From Glandiceps talaboti (Eukaryota; Hemichordata; Enteropneusta; Spengelidae): a stretch of 64,000 nt of DNA. Each line of letters starts with the position of its first letter. Position 1 is the stretch's first letter. The DNA is taken from positions 5,072,001-5,136,000 of the forward strand of contig NC_135561.1 of the NCBI RefSeq assembly GCF_964340395.1, in the 5' to 3' direction. Positions 1 through 11,340 of the stretch are shown piece by piece. The notes below the pieces were generated by a model. It was not told where the DNA came from. It saw only the letters and a list, made by a program, of their open reading frames with translations, and searched no databases. The position numbers were made by a program, and so were the translations under genes.

Positions 1-646
1 ATCTAGTATTTATTTCCGAAAGATAGAGATAAAGTTGACTAGAGGCGAAACTTCGTTTAATACAGGATATTTATAATCATCCTTTATTTGAATATCGGAA
101 GCTGAAGTGGCCGGCCACGGTCCTAGCATGCGCACGTGCATGTGTGCTTGTCTACCGAAGCGTGGCCACACTAATTTGTGCAGACGAGCTCACATATACA
201 CGGTAACAGCGTAACTACGAGCGACTGTTTAGAGAATACGAAATCACATATGCACCTCTTTGTCAGTGGTGTCTTGAAAGTCAATTAAAATTGTCCGAGT
301 GACATTAATCGCCAGAGCTGTTTCGTATTATCCTGACAGCGTGCGAACGTCAATGGAAGGGGTATAAATCAGTGGATGTACACTAGTCAATTCAATTGGC
401 TATGGTTCTGGCGATCTGATAGCTGTCCCATATGCTGACTACACCATCATTGACCAAAACCTGACGGCTGACCTAAACTTGAATATCCCATTCTCGTGTA
501 GGAAAGCCGCCTTGAACACATATCTAAGTTGCTCTAGTCTCCGAGGGAGGGCATAGGTTTCCCAGTCCAACTGTGCTCTAAAGTTTCACGAGCGGCACCC
601 TAAACGGCGTTCGCACGGCGATATGGTTACAGCTAGCGGTGACCGG

Positions 647-654
647 TGTGGGAA
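647..654 (+). promoter_or_regulatory. Candidate CSL/Su(H) site TGTGGGAA (distal)
   Basis: This is an exact match to the YGTGRGAA consensus bound by CSL/RBPJ, the Notch transcription partner. It lies about 4.6 kb upstream of the Hey start codon. On its own it could be chance; its weight comes from the cluster around Hey. Confidence 0.3.
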
Positions 655-1661
655 AATACCGTTGGTGTAATGGCCTACACATCTACTGGCAACGCGATTG
701 GCTGATTTGATCTGCGTTCAGACACATGTAATTGTTGAACGACGCCCGATGTTTTAATCTCTGCCCTGTAATCACCAAGATATCACTGGCAGGCGATATT
801 TATAAATCATCTGCAAGCGGTAGGTGTCCTGTATGCTCGACGATCGTTTGCAAAAACAGATCTGCAATTGAGAGGCGATATCATGGCCAGAAATAAAATA
901 CTACTCCGTTTGCTTGCTTTGAAATAGACATGCCACACGCACTGCTGCAACCGTAGCTATGGGAGTTTTATTTTCACCGGGCGTCTGTTCTACGTTTGCT
1001 TCAATTTCCTAACGTCTGCAAGGAATTTCCGTTTCTGTATTATTAACTAAGGCGAAGATACTGACACTTTACAAAAACTGCCAAAGGGCGTACAGTCGAA
1101 AAGACGGGATACTTTTCTTAGTTTCACATGCAAATTACGAGTGAATTAAATTGAATCTGGTATCTATGACACCGTGCCTATAACTCTTGGAACGTAGCAT
1201 CCTCGTTTATAACGATGATTAGCCGTCTATTTCATTGTTTCTCCAAGTGTCCACCTTTTGAAAAGAACTTTTGAAAATATCCGCCACTTCGTTCCTTTTA
1301 AGACACAGGCACAAAGACAGCCATTAAATAACCGAAACAATTCTGGTTATGAGTTGATGTCCTGAAGAATAATCGACTTTGTTTTGATTAGCTCTCAGTC
1401 CACCCGATAAGAGAAAACCACAGACATCGGCCAAACATGACTGGTCGCGTGTGCCCTGTCCCAAGCCTCCACTACCTTAAGGCCAACCAAAGTCAACACG
1501 AGTTTAGTGCCGTGTGTCACTTCTCTCTTGCACACGCCGACTTCTTTCGTTTCCTAGCAACAAGATATCGGTATGGTGATTTCGCACTGTCGAGAGAGAT
1601 TCAAGTGATTTACATTTTTACGAAGGCTAGTGAGATATGTGTGCGTGTCCGTTTCTGTCTG

Positions 1662-1664
<3 letters not shown>

Positions 1665-1721
<57 letters not shown>

Positions 1722-1771
1722 TGTGTGTGTATGTATGTATGTGTGTGTGTGTGTGTGTGTGTATGTGTGTG
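1665..1771. repeat. Compound (GT)n/(GA)n/(GTAT)n microsatellite
   Basis: An alternating GT tract is interrupted by a short GA run and three GTAT units, followed by more GT. Overlapping Cys/Val-rich ORFs here are artefacts of the repeat. Confidence 0.95.
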
Positions 1772-2647
1772 ACGGGGGGTGTTATATCTGTGGCATTTAT
1801 TGATACAAGTTTAGATTTATTCTAATGCAACCCCGGAATGCAATAGTTGAAACTCTTTGATATTTTCATAAATATTAAAAGTTCAAAACTGAAATAATAC
1901 TTTGATGAAATTAACTTTATGACTCTTCGTGATGTCGTGACTATCATGTGCTTCACCCCGTTTACACATTTGATATACTTGATGGTTTATGAAAGATTAA
2001 ATGGGTAATAAATATTACGTCGGAATAAAAATTAACAATCACCACTCCTCCATGTTTTCAAAGTTCGCTTGGCGACTCATTAGAAATTCCGGAGAAAATA
2101 TCATAGGGGAAAAACTAAGAAACTCTAACTCTAGCTTCTAGCTATCGGGTTCTGCTCGCATAGCCTACAATGAACATATTTTTGGGGTGATGAAAAATTC
2201 AAATTAAGATTCTCCGGTTGTTTTTCTCGATCTCTAGTTTACAAGTCGAAAACTGAAACTGTCCTAGAAGGATCAGAACACGGATCGGACTACATGACGG
2301 ATAGAAAATCAAAACATAACTGTTATTGGATAGGTTTAATCACGTAAAAGTTCTATTTTTGAGAGTGGAATGTGTTTCTTTTGCTTTTATAACACTAATG
2401 AGCCCTTCATAGAAATAGAATCAAGAATTGTTGGACATCGGAAAAAATTGAAATATAAGCCACAAGCTCTGACAGCATCATGACCGGTACAATCAAATAT
2501 TTTATCTTAAACTTCCGATCACTTTTCAAGATTCACGTTTCGACAACGACAGTGCTTACTGTTCAATTTAAATAAGCCAGACTGGATGTTCAGTTGTTCG
2601 ACGGTGACTACATACCTTTTGGTGCAGTACAAAGTGTTAATTTATAT

Positions 2648-2911
2648 TTCGAACAAATCACCTGTCCTTCTTCAGTGTCTAACTGGATTTGACAGAATGA
2701 TTTAAATTTGCTAGAGGTGTTTAAAGTAGAGGTGTGTAGAGGTTAGCTTCAATATATGTAAATTGAGGTGTGAAAGTACTTGTCGGTTAAACTGTCCTAA
2801 CCTAACCTTTACACACCTTTGGTTTATTACTCAGAACCTCCAGCAAAATTTGGATCATTCTGTCAGATCCAGGTAGACAGTGAATATATAAGGACAAGTG
2901 ATTGGTTTGAA
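2648..2911. mobile_element. Foldback/MITE-like element with about 70-bp terminal inverted repeats
   Basis: The left arm (2648-2718) runs from TTCGAACAAATCACCTGTCC to TGCTAGAGGT. The right arm (2836-2911) is its imperfect reverse complement. The shared parts include CACYTGTCCTT, AGTGTCTA, CTGGAT and GACAGAATGAT. Inside, AGGTGTGTAGAGGTTAG near 2730-2745 is mirrored by CTAACCTTTACACACCT near 2801-2817, so almost the whole 264 bp folds into one hairpin. There is no coding capacity, and target-site duplications were not resolved. A non-autonomous DNA transposon is the most likely identity. Confidence 0.7.
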
Positions 2912-3436
2912 ACATGTCTGTTTCTCAATCAAAACTTGTGGAAGGGGAGAACTTGTGTATGAATCATAGTGCTTCCATGATGAACATACTAGTGTTATTA
3001 CATATCTAGGGAAGATATAAATACACATTAGAAGCTTGGGGAAGTCGAATTGTCTATCGTAAAGGTAATTTTGTTTTTATTGGATGTTATAACACAAAAC
3101 AAACAAAGAAGAGTTGGAAGATAAAGATGGCTGAGAAACGCTACCGTACACACATTCATGGACACTTTACTACGATATATTAACTAATTCTTTCGTACTT
3201 GACCGCAATATCGTGAGGTGACGAATATTTACAAAGTTTCATCAGCGCTTTTTATAAATCTTGTTGTTATTGCAACAGTCATCTTTGATTTATGTCTTTT
3301 TTTAATACATGTTTATTACTAATATATAATACTATGGCAAGAATGGTGCATCCTTATGATGTATTTTCATCATCGTTAATAACTATAATGTAATATCCGA
3401 CATTGATAGAGTTGACCGGTTTTAACTGACTAACAT

Positions 3437-3515
<79 letters not shown>

Positions 3516-3516
3516 G
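3437..3516. repeat. (CAGA)n microsatellite
   Basis: About 20 uninterrupted CAGA tetramers. The same motif recurs in at least five other arrays in the window, usually joined to GA or CATA arrays. Confidence 0.97.
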
Positions 3517-3832
3517 GTAGATTTGATGTATGACTACCAACAGTCTCATATTATTTAAGGCCACGGCCTGAGTCGATTAATGAAATGCTGGGTTATGTCA
3601 TGTCAGGTAGGGACAGACTCCATTAATACCGACGATCATGTTGAACATCGATGACGTCACCGGATTCTGCCAGGCGCTATTGCTCTATCAGTTATCATGT
3701 ACAATCGCAATGTTTTACAATTGAAAGGGTAGCCCGGGTGCGAGTCATGCACCAAGCTATAGTGTTTTTATGTGTTTTTGGCTTTGGCTACGCCCCCTCC
3801 ATTGTCACCTCGTCTAATCTTTGAATTCGAAC

Positions 3833-3840
3833 TGTGGGAA
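3833..3840 (+). promoter_or_regulatory. Candidate CSL/Su(H) site TGTGGGAA
   Basis: This exact CSL octamer lies about 1.4 kb upstream of the Hey ATG. It is the first of four such sites in the 1.3 kb before the gene. Hey genes are direct Notch targets in other animals, so a functional role is plausible. Confidence 0.45.
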
Positions 3841-4145
3841 AGCAGTACGAAAGATTAAGCGATCATTGGGTAAACATATCGCTAGGACGAGAGCCAAATG
3901 GACTCGATTGCTCTTGATGAGATGTTCCTTGGCCCGTTGGCCGACTTAGCGACCAGCTGAGTTGAACATTTTGAACGTCTGCGAGAAATTATGCGCACAC
4001 ACGACTCGAGCTATGTAGGGCGAATGATACACTCGGCTATAGGCCTGCCTACTCGATGACGTACTGCCGCCCGCGAGCAATTACTACCAATACTGTCACG
4101 TGTGTTTGCGCCAAGGAGCTAAAAATAAATAAACAAACAGTCGAC

Positions 4146-4153
4146 CGTGGGAA
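4146..4153 (+). promoter_or_regulatory. Candidate CSL/Su(H) site CGTGGGAA
   Basis: This is an exact high-affinity-type CSL octamer about 1.07 kb upstream of the Hey ATG, in the same orientation as the 3833 and 5122 sites. Confidence 0.5.
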
Positions 4154-4594
4154 CGTTTTGCCGCAGCGAAAATAACGTGTTTTCGTCCAATCTGTCACTC
4201 GATTGGCGTTAAAAACCATACAATAAGCAAGAAGATATGTTGCTTTAGCCCACACGTGGACTTCCAAGATAAAAATAAGAACGGATTTGCAAGAATTTGG
4301 CGTTTCGTGTTTCATGCTTGGCATATTTTCAATAAAACTTCTGAAAGAGGAACTCCACGAATTTTCTGGGTGAAAAACCTTGGACAGCGAGTTAGTTCAG
4401 TTCTTATGTATCCACTCTGTGTCATTTTTGTGGCTAAACGCAGTCGTATTTGGTGACACACAACAAATTTCGGAGCCTCTATGAGACGTTCACACGGTAA
4501 AATCGTACCAGTGGTCGGTGAAGCGAAAAGTACTTGTCAGACAAAAAGTCGCTCTACGATCATGTCATTGGTTAATTTTCTAAAGCTGTGTAGT

Positions 4595-4602
4595 TTCCCA
4601 CG
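4595..4602 (-). promoter_or_regulatory. Candidate CSL/Su(H) site, reverse orientation
   Basis: The plus strand reads TTCCCACG, the reverse complement of CGTGGGAA. The site is about 620 bp upstream of the Hey ATG. No closely spaced head-to-head partner (paired-site architecture) was seen. Confidence 0.5.
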
Positions 4603-5121
4603 ATAGTACGCGTGCATGCCGCGCGTCTATTAGCGAGTCTGCGGTTTTAAGACCCCCTAACCGTTACGTGGACCGTTGAATTTTACGGAGGGTGTATGTG
4701 AATTTCGAACATCCAGAACTTGACACAAAAAAGTGTTCTCATAGCGTTGCGTAGTTTATTTATGGTACGGGTACTTACCAATAAAGTAATGACAAGCATT
4801 TGTGACATAAGATATACGATTTGTTCCAGTTATTTCTGATAAAATAATATGCACACAAATTCACATGCGGGGCTCACCCCTTGAGTACTTAATAATTACA
4901 GTGGCCCTGAAAGAATGGCACGCGACCATATGGACAGTCGTTCAGGTGTCTCTTGAAACCGTTACCAGGCTGACCGATCACCTGGTCATGCGTGAACCAA
5001 TCATGGCGCGTGAAATTGACAACATTGCATGTCGACCAGCAAATGACCTGTCAATCACGGGTGTTATCCCGCTGGGTAGGAGTGAATTTCACACACTCCA
5101 ACATTTTTATTGAGCTCCAAG

Positions 5122-5129
5122 CGTGGGAA
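5122..5129 (+). promoter_or_regulatory. Candidate proximal CSL/Su(H) site CGTGGGAA
   Basis: This exact CSL octamer is 90 bp before the Hey ATG, so it lies in the core promoter or 5' UTR. Of the cluster it is the best placed for direct Notch response. Confidence 0.55.
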
Positions 5130-5218
5130 CGAATGTCAGCATTTGAGAGACGATCATCCAAGAGTGAAGACGCATTTCCTGCTTGCTCCCCAGAACAGAA
5201 ACTTCAACTACAGGAAAA

Positions 5219-5277
5219 ATGAAGAGAAATTTCAGCGAAACAGAAAGTGATGACATATTTGATGAAATGAACAAGAG
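5219..5277 (+). CDS. Hey: Hey exon 1 (start codon, acidic N-terminus)
   Basis: This exon encodes 19 codons plus two bases. It opens [12 protein letters not shown], which matches the short N-terminal peptide of Hey proteins. It ends at AAG-AG before a GTACGG donor (phase 2). The exon lies 90 bp downstream of an exact CSL octamer. No TATA box is apparent nearby. A CCAAT pentamer at 4997-5001 could belong to the promoter, but the transcription start is not determined. Confidence 0.85.
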
Positions 5278-6499
5278 GTACGGAAATGACTTGTATTAGG
5301 AAGTTTGATTTTTTTTCTAGTTTTCCGACACGTGTCTAACCGCCCTAAGATGAGTTGAAATATTTTGATGTTAATCGTGGCGCGTGTGTCTTATTGTATC
5401 TTCACAGCTCTCCAAGTCAATCTTGTCCAATGGCTTCTCGCAAGAAACGGAGAGGGGTAAGTTTAATAATTTTTTTCGTTTTTTCCCCCAATTTGTTTTT
5501 TACTTTTTTTCAAATTGTGATTGCATGAAAAATATTTTTTCTGCCACGATTTTGTGTTTGTTTTGCGGTTCATGGACGGGGTGATTAAGAGCACATTTCT
5601 TGGTGGATAAGTGTGTACGTGTAAACCGTTAAGACTCCATGCTATGCTTGCTAGGTATGCACTCACTCTGTTACCGATGACAGCGTAATTTTTCGCGGTC
5701 ACTAGCGATTATGTTACAATGTTGTTATATTGTGCGTATAAAAGTATTCCTATATGCATGAGTAGGATGTAATTTCTGGAATTTCTATGTCATATACCGA
5801 GCCATCCAGTAAAAATGCACTCCAATCAGCTGTTGAACCAGGAAGCTCTTAATCATGTAAATGGAGGCGAAAGGTCGCGAGAAAAAAAATCCCCATTCGG
5901 ATCACTTAAACCATCTTGTAAGAAAAATATGTTGCCTGTAATAATCAAAATAATGTTGAGAATTCCCGGAATGTGGAAAATCTATATTTTTAATAATTGG
6001 CAAGGACTTGTCTTTTAACTTTATATGGTATACAGTTATCGACTTTTATTAGTTTATCATTGTTCATGTTGTTGTGTTAGTAATTTGACAATCACTAATC
6101 ACTTACGATGTGTGTAATTTTTCGCAGATTATTGAGAAAAGGCGGAGAGATAGAATTAATAACAGTTTATCAGAGCTTCGTCGACTTGTTCCGGCTGCCT
6201 TTGAAAAACAGGTAAGAATAACAACGACCGACAATTTTACGTAATAGCGAAACAGAATAATTATTACTGGAACACGATCACAAATTTTATTGAAAGTTTG
6301 AAAAAAAAATGAAGTTAGACCTGAAGTACTCTCAAGTCTCATATTTACCCGTGCCCCAAATTATTATAATCGAAGATCAGAAAGATTCTAAAAAAAAATA
6401 AAACACTTACAATTTTGTGATACACAACAATACAAAATAATGAATATTAAAATAGTATTTGAATAAATTATAATTGATTACAGAAATACAAAAATGTTT

Positions 6500-6554
<55 letters not shown>

Positions 6555-8350
6555 ATTATTATTATTAGTGTTGTTTTGCAATTACTTTAAAATAGTTGTA
6601 TTTATTGATTTAAAATATTTTTTAATTTCATAATTTTATCATTATTATAATTTTTACTTATGTTCATTCTGAGTCAAAAAAAATTAATACAAACCCATAA
6701 ATCTTACACTATTGAATTCTAACAATTTGTTGTATTTTACCTGCAGGGCTCGGCTAAACTTGAAAAGGCAGAGATTCTGCAGATGACAGTTGATCATTTA
6801 AAGTTATTGCACGCCAAAGGTAAGCTTTCTATGCATAATTACAATATTTGTTTTCTACGGAGTGCGGGCTTTATTTGGCTTAGAATTTATCATTTTATGT
6901 CTGGGACGTTTGGAGTGTTTGCACTAAGATTATCAGAGTAGCTGAGGGGGTATGGCAGTCTGTGTGCAGGTTTCTTTCGTTTCGATGGCTTCTGCGGGCG
7001 TGGGAAAATGTATGAGACAATACGCTAAAGCACGAAGGCTTGTGGAGTGAATGGGCATGGCGCAATTAGCCATCAATGCGTAAATGACATAGCGCTTCTG
7101 ATACCTCGCATTGTGTATTCATTCTGTGGCCTTTTATGCCACAGGCTATAATACTACACCCATTCATAGTCGCGGGGTGTAATTACATAAATAGTTCGTG
7201 TGTTGGCTACTTGTTACACACATACACACAGCACAACGACACGACAACGACACGACCCGTCACACCATCCACCTGTACCTGTAGTCTTTTTTTGATACAT
7301 CAAGTATACTAGTACGACGGTGAGTTGAAACACTTGCAGGTAGTGACATACCGGGAAATAAAAGCCGTAGTAGAAAATTTACAGTACTTGTATACTTGCA
7401 TACATACAAGTGGAGCGTGGCACCTGCCTACACACGGATTAGTACTTGCCTGGCGGGCTCGCCTATGCCATTGTTCTCATCTCGTAGGTGAAAATACGAG
7501 GTACAAATCTTGACAAATACTGTAATAAATCTTAGTCTGGAGACTGAATAAAAGGGGTTTTGATTTATGAAAACTAGAGTAATTTGTTGAAATAATACTT
7601 AAAAGGTGATACTATAAATGCATGTATGATTAACCACCTCACCACTATTTAAAACATGCGAATACTTTTTAATATGATATTGCATAACGTTAAATTTATG
7701 ATTAATAAGCGTCGTTTTCATTTTTCACAAAAGGTATTGATGGCTCTTTCCACCCATATGGAGATGCTCATGCATATGCTATGGATTATCGGGCCCTTGG
7801 CTTCAGAGAATGTGCCGCTGAAGTCGCCCGTTACTTAGTTACAGTTGAAGGCTTGGATATCCAAGATCCTCTACGTTTAAGGTTGATGAGCCATCTGCAG
7901 TGTTATTCAGCGCAACAAGAAGCTCAGAGAAGACAGGCTTGGAACAACGTATCTTCCCACCATAGTCAGTTTCCACCCACCACGGTTATTAGTCAACATA
8001 ATACAACAGAGCCTCACATGAGTTCGATGCCACCAGTAGCAGCACCGAGCTCAGAACCTGTCAGACAGCAAGGAATGGGCGGCCAGCCCGACTCTGCATC
8101 CCTCCCAACATCATGCCACTTACGACTACCAGGTACCGCAATTCCAGCACCCACGGTAACAAGTAGCAACATTGCTCAAATTTCGCCTCCGGGGGTGTTA
8201 GGAAGTGTGCCGACAGTACACACACAGTTCCCCGTTTCCATCAATGCACTTCCAGTACTTTCTCCGAACGGTTTCAGCCCTAACACTTCAGCACATGCAG
8301 CCATCCTTTCAAAACCGTATCGACCATGGGGCACAGAAGTTGTGTATTAA
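5219..8350 (+). CDS. Hey: Hey: hairy/E(spl)-related bHLH-Orange repressor with YRPW motif (whole gene, 5 coding exons)
   Basis: The spliced coding sequence is 5219-5277, 5408-5456, 6128-6211, 6747-6819 and 7734-8350. All introns are GT-AG and the reading frame stays open, giving 293 aa, close to vertebrate HEY proteins (about 300 aa). The product is a nuclear DNA-binding repressor that acts downstream of Notch. The basic region carries Gly ([12 protein letters not shown]) where Hairy/Hes proteins have Pro, which is diagnostic of Hey. The bHLH spans about residues 31-85, the Orange domain about 104-145, and YRPW is at 284-287 near the C-terminus. The region between them is Pro/Ser/Gln-rich. 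The start ATG was chosen because the following MKR...SETES peptide is Hey-like and the splice phases fit. Several exact CSL sites lie upstream and in intron 4. The 3' end is unproven; the nearest candidate poly(A) signal is ATTAAA at 9474. The family call is firm; which paralogue it is cannot be stated. Confidence 0.95.
5408..5456 (+). CDS. Hey: Hey exon 2 (start of basic region)
   Basis: This short 49-base exon has a CACAG acceptor and a GTAAGT donor. It encodes [17 protein letters not shown] and ends in phase 0 at the Gly that replaces the Hairy/Hes proline. Splitting the basic region immediately before IIEKRRR agrees, from memory, with vertebrate HEY exon structure. Confidence 0.88.
6128..6211 (+). 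CDS. Hey: Hey exon 3 (basic region, helix 1, loop)
   Basis: This 28-codon, phase 0-0 exon has a TTTTTCGCAG acceptor and a GTAAGA donor. It encodes [19 protein letters not shown] and on to EKQ, nearly identical to other Hey proteins. The basic residues contact E-box or E-box-like DNA. The following intron (6212-6746) is very AT-rich and holds a palindromic AAT/ATT array. Confidence 0.95.
6501..6568. repeat. (AAT)n-(ATT)n palindromic array in Hey intron 3
   Basis: About 30 bp of TAA repeats is followed directly by about 38 bp of TTA repeats. The array is a near-perfect inverted repeat that could extrude as a cruciform or fold in the pre-mRNA. It sits about 180 bp before the exon 4 acceptor. 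Confidence 0.9.
6747..6819 (+). CDS. Hey: Hey exon 4 (loop end and helix 2)
   Basis: The acceptor is CCTGCAG and the donor GTAAGC, with phase 1 at the 3' end. The exon encodes [19 protein letters not shown] plus LLHAK, the helix 2 dimerisation surface with the [12 protein letters not shown] block conserved throughout Hes/Hey proteins. Intron 4 (6820-7733) contains one exact CSL site. Confidence 0.95.
6999..7006 (+). promoter_or_regulatory. Candidate intronic CSL/Su(H) site CGTGGGAA
   Basis: This exact CSL octamer lies in intron 4 of Hey. It extends the CSL cluster to both sides of the first coding exons. Confidence 0.4.
7734..8350 (+). CDS. Hey: Hey exon 5 (Orange domain, linker, YRPW tail, stop)
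   Basis: The acceptor is CACAAAAG after a T-rich tract. The exon encodes residues 89-293. The Orange domain follows the [20 protein letters not shown] pattern. The linker is rich in Pro, Ser, Thr and Gln. The protein ends [13 protein letters not shown] and TAA. Vertebrate HEY1 ends in TE-I-G-A-F after YRPWG, so the last three residues differ here. The region after the stop (8351 to about 9480) is probably the 3' UTR. Confidence 0.95.
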
Positions 8351-9623
8351 TTACATACCAAAAAAACGCTTTCAAACTGTATGGAAGTTGTGTGATCCTT
8401 AATGGAAAATGTCTCAAGAATTATTCTTGGACAGTGAAATCAAAAGTGCGAAGGACATCCAGGAGAGTTAAAGGAATTAGTTTGTTACGTACATGGAACA
8501 GTGCCCACCGCACCAACTCTTTCAAAGTGCAAAACGTCAGGAGGAGAGCCTATAATCGTTGCAAGTGAAACTTGTATTCATCCACCGGGGATTCCTACCC
8601 TAGTTTGGGAACGATTTGATGTATAACATCTAAAGTTGGTCGACCAGCGCGTGTGTCAACCAACCGAACGTCTGCTTTGAACCCTCGTGGACCGATATGA
8701 AAGATTTCAAGTATCCACATCAACTTTAAAGCGTGCGTGTATGATGTAAAATAACTTGCCACGAGCAACTCAACCAAACTTTTTAAAAAGAAGGACATTT
8801 TGATACTAATAATGTGACGCATTTTGACGTCATCCGGCATGAAGTGCCTTAAGTTTATTGTGTTGATGTACAAATCCAGAAACATTGTTTGTGTTGATGT
8901 TTATTTTTCAGTGTTTGTATAGCCTATTTATTATTTTGTGTTAGTTTTCTGCTGCCAAGAAAAGCTCGAAGCTGCGCAAATTGTGAATTTATTGAGCGTA
9001 GACGAAGTATTCAATACTGCCTAGCATAGTGTAAATGACAGTAAGTTTGCGGAAAACTAGACGTCGCACCAGTGACGTCACAATGACGTAAGACCGGTCT
9101 ACATAAAACGAAACTGACACCATTCAACAGTATTTGATTGATTCTGCTTGGAAAACATTTAAAAACTGCTTTAAGTTATTTTTCTAGACTTTTTCACGGA
9201 AGTGTGATGATGGAATTTCCAAGTTAGATTTTACTTACTTTATTTGTCTGAGGGAGACTGTCTTTGTATGCAAATTGCAATATTTTCGTCGCATCCATCC
9301 CATACAGAACAGTCGTCATATCCACACATGCGCATAAGCATACTTAACATTTGTCACCATGGCAACAAAAGACTGACATTGACTATGCAAGTTTGTGAGA
9401 CCAACTTTAAAGTTAAAACTTATAAAAAACTTTTTGTCTTTGTATATTATGTACAGGTTTGAAAAACCTTATTATTAAAAAGGGAAAATTTTCATCGAAA
9501 CTTTGTTGTGCTGTTCTTATTTTCCCCAAGAATATGAACTATTTTAAGTTCATTTCTAAATGTTGTAAATAGTCAATCACCCTAAAAGGGTGTCGCATGT
9601 ATGCATTGACACATACGTATGTG

Positions 9624-9674
9624 CATACATACATACATACATACATACATACATACACACACACATACATACAT

Positions 9675-9705
<31 letters not shown>

Positions 9706-9754
9706 TACATACATACATACATACATACATACATACATACATACATACATACAC
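9624..9754. repeat. (CATA)n microsatellite with CA interruptions
   Basis: Tandem CATA/TACA tetramers are interrupted by short CACA runs. Long ORFs on both strands (Tyr/Ile/His/Thr or Val/Cys/Met repeats) are simple consequences of the tetramer. Confidence 0.97.
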
Positions 9755-11035
9755 GAGGTCGGGCACGATTTTTCTATTCAAAAGTTGAAATTTTACCACA
9801 TTCTACATTGTATATACGGTGACCCGTCCTACTGAAAAATAGGAATGCATCCTGTCTTGTCAAATTCATCATCCATTTGTTTCTCCGTAGGCTAGTTTAT
9901 CAGGAGCAAAGTATATATAGGTATGGTAAGACACACACTTAAATCATATTGAAATTACGAAATTAAAAAAAAACACCACTGGAAAAGTTAATGGATGTTT
10001 CGTCATCGTGCATTTAATTCTAACCCTCAACTAAAGTAGTATATAAAGCCCAATGTGATTAAGTCTGTCTGAATAACTTAACCCTGCTGTATACAACAGA
10101 CCAGCACTTTTGATCGAGTGATATTTACGATAGCGACCGGTGAACAATAATGATATTCCATGGATAATTGAATATAACGGTTCTTCAGTTTGGTTGGCTT
10201 TTATTGGCGAATTTCGGCTAAATCCACAAGACACTTCTTTGTTTTATCAAAGACAAGGAAGAAAGTGGTTTTATTGATCTTATTCTTGAACACTCAAAGG
10301 GGACACTGAAAGTTTCAACAAAACCACGGTTTTTCTGTAACCTCCGCCGTCCCCTAGGGCCAGTCCCAACGGACGTAGAGTACGTGCTCATGAATGTAGG
10401 TCAATATGCTTCTCATTGTCTCATGTCACGGACCGAGACGACACTAATACTACATCCATGGAGCTTATACCTCATTGCTTTCTGGTTGGCATATAGTTTA
10501 CCGAACCAGATATGTACGTGTATAACTTAACTTATATTAGCACGAGATAGTGGCATGGATAGGGAACAGAAAAAGATGTTTCTGTGGTACAACCGCCTCC
10601 TCCATCATTTTGATACCTTTTTATATTCAACCTCACTTTTTCTCTTATTTGATCCTCTTATTTTGACCTACTTTCACCAAATGCCTGTTTATGAATTGCT
10701 AGGTGACGAAAGATCATATTACGGCATGAGGAACAGGATGATTTTAAGGAAATTGTGAACAATTCGGCGCCTGTAATCATTTAGAGATTTAAGGGTGTCA
10801 GGGCGAAATGAAGATCGAACGAAATAAACTAAAAAGTGGAACTAATTTTCCGTTAAAATTGTGAAATCTAATGACTATTGTGCAAAAATAAATGCAGGGT
10901 ATAAATGTATAGTGATGAAACGGAATCCGTCGAAGCTTAGACGGCTAATGATATGCCGTATAAAGAGGGACACATACATATACTAAGTATTAGTAACAAT
11001 AATCACTACTGTAACAATCGAATCATTCTATGCTA

Positions 11036-11305
11036 ATGTGTGTGTGTGTATGTATGTATGTATGTATGTATGTATGTATGTATGTATGTATGTATGTATG
11101 TATGTATGTATGTATGTATGTATGTATGTATGTATGTATGTGTGTGTATGTATGTATGTATGTATGTATGTATGTATATGTATGTATGTATGTATGTATG
11201 TGTGTGTATGTATGTATGTATGTATGTATGTATGTGTGTGTATGTATGTATGTATGTATGTATGTATGTATGTATATGTGTGTGCGCGCGTTCGTGCGTG
11301 CGTGC

Positions 11306-11337
<32 letters not shown>

Positions 11338-11340
11338 CTC
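11036..11340. repeat. Long (GTAT)n array grading into (GT)n
   Basis: About 240 bp of TATG tetramers with periodic GTGTG interruptions passes through GCGC/GTGC variants into a GT tract. It is among the longest simple repeats in the window and gives spurious ORFs in three plus-strand frames and one minus-strand frame. Confidence 0.97.

Larger units (their letters stand above)
1..2647. other. Distal 5' flank of Hey, no gene seen
   Basis: No convincing ORF or spliced coding pattern is visible on either strand. It holds one CSL octamer (647-654), a TATAAAT string near 363 with no associated ORF, and a GT/GA/GTAT microsatellite at 1665-1771. The rest is AT-rich unique-looking sequence. Confidence 0.6.
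3517..5218. other. Proximal 5' flank of Hey
   Basis: This segment contains four exact CSL octamers and a CCAAT pentamer at 4997-5001. Short ORFs occur but show no coding features. The segment is less AT-rich than the introns. The transcription start must lie here, probably in its last few hundred bases, but no TATA or initiator could be fixed. Confidence 0.5.

Noticed and set aside
363-369. TATAAAT string as a promoter TATA box
   Set aside because: No gene start or coding exon follows within a sensible distance; the Hey ATG is nearly 5 kb away.
1437-1772. 111-codon plus-strand ORF upstream of Hey
   Set aside because: Its C-terminal third is GT repeat translation and the rest shows no family features or splice context.
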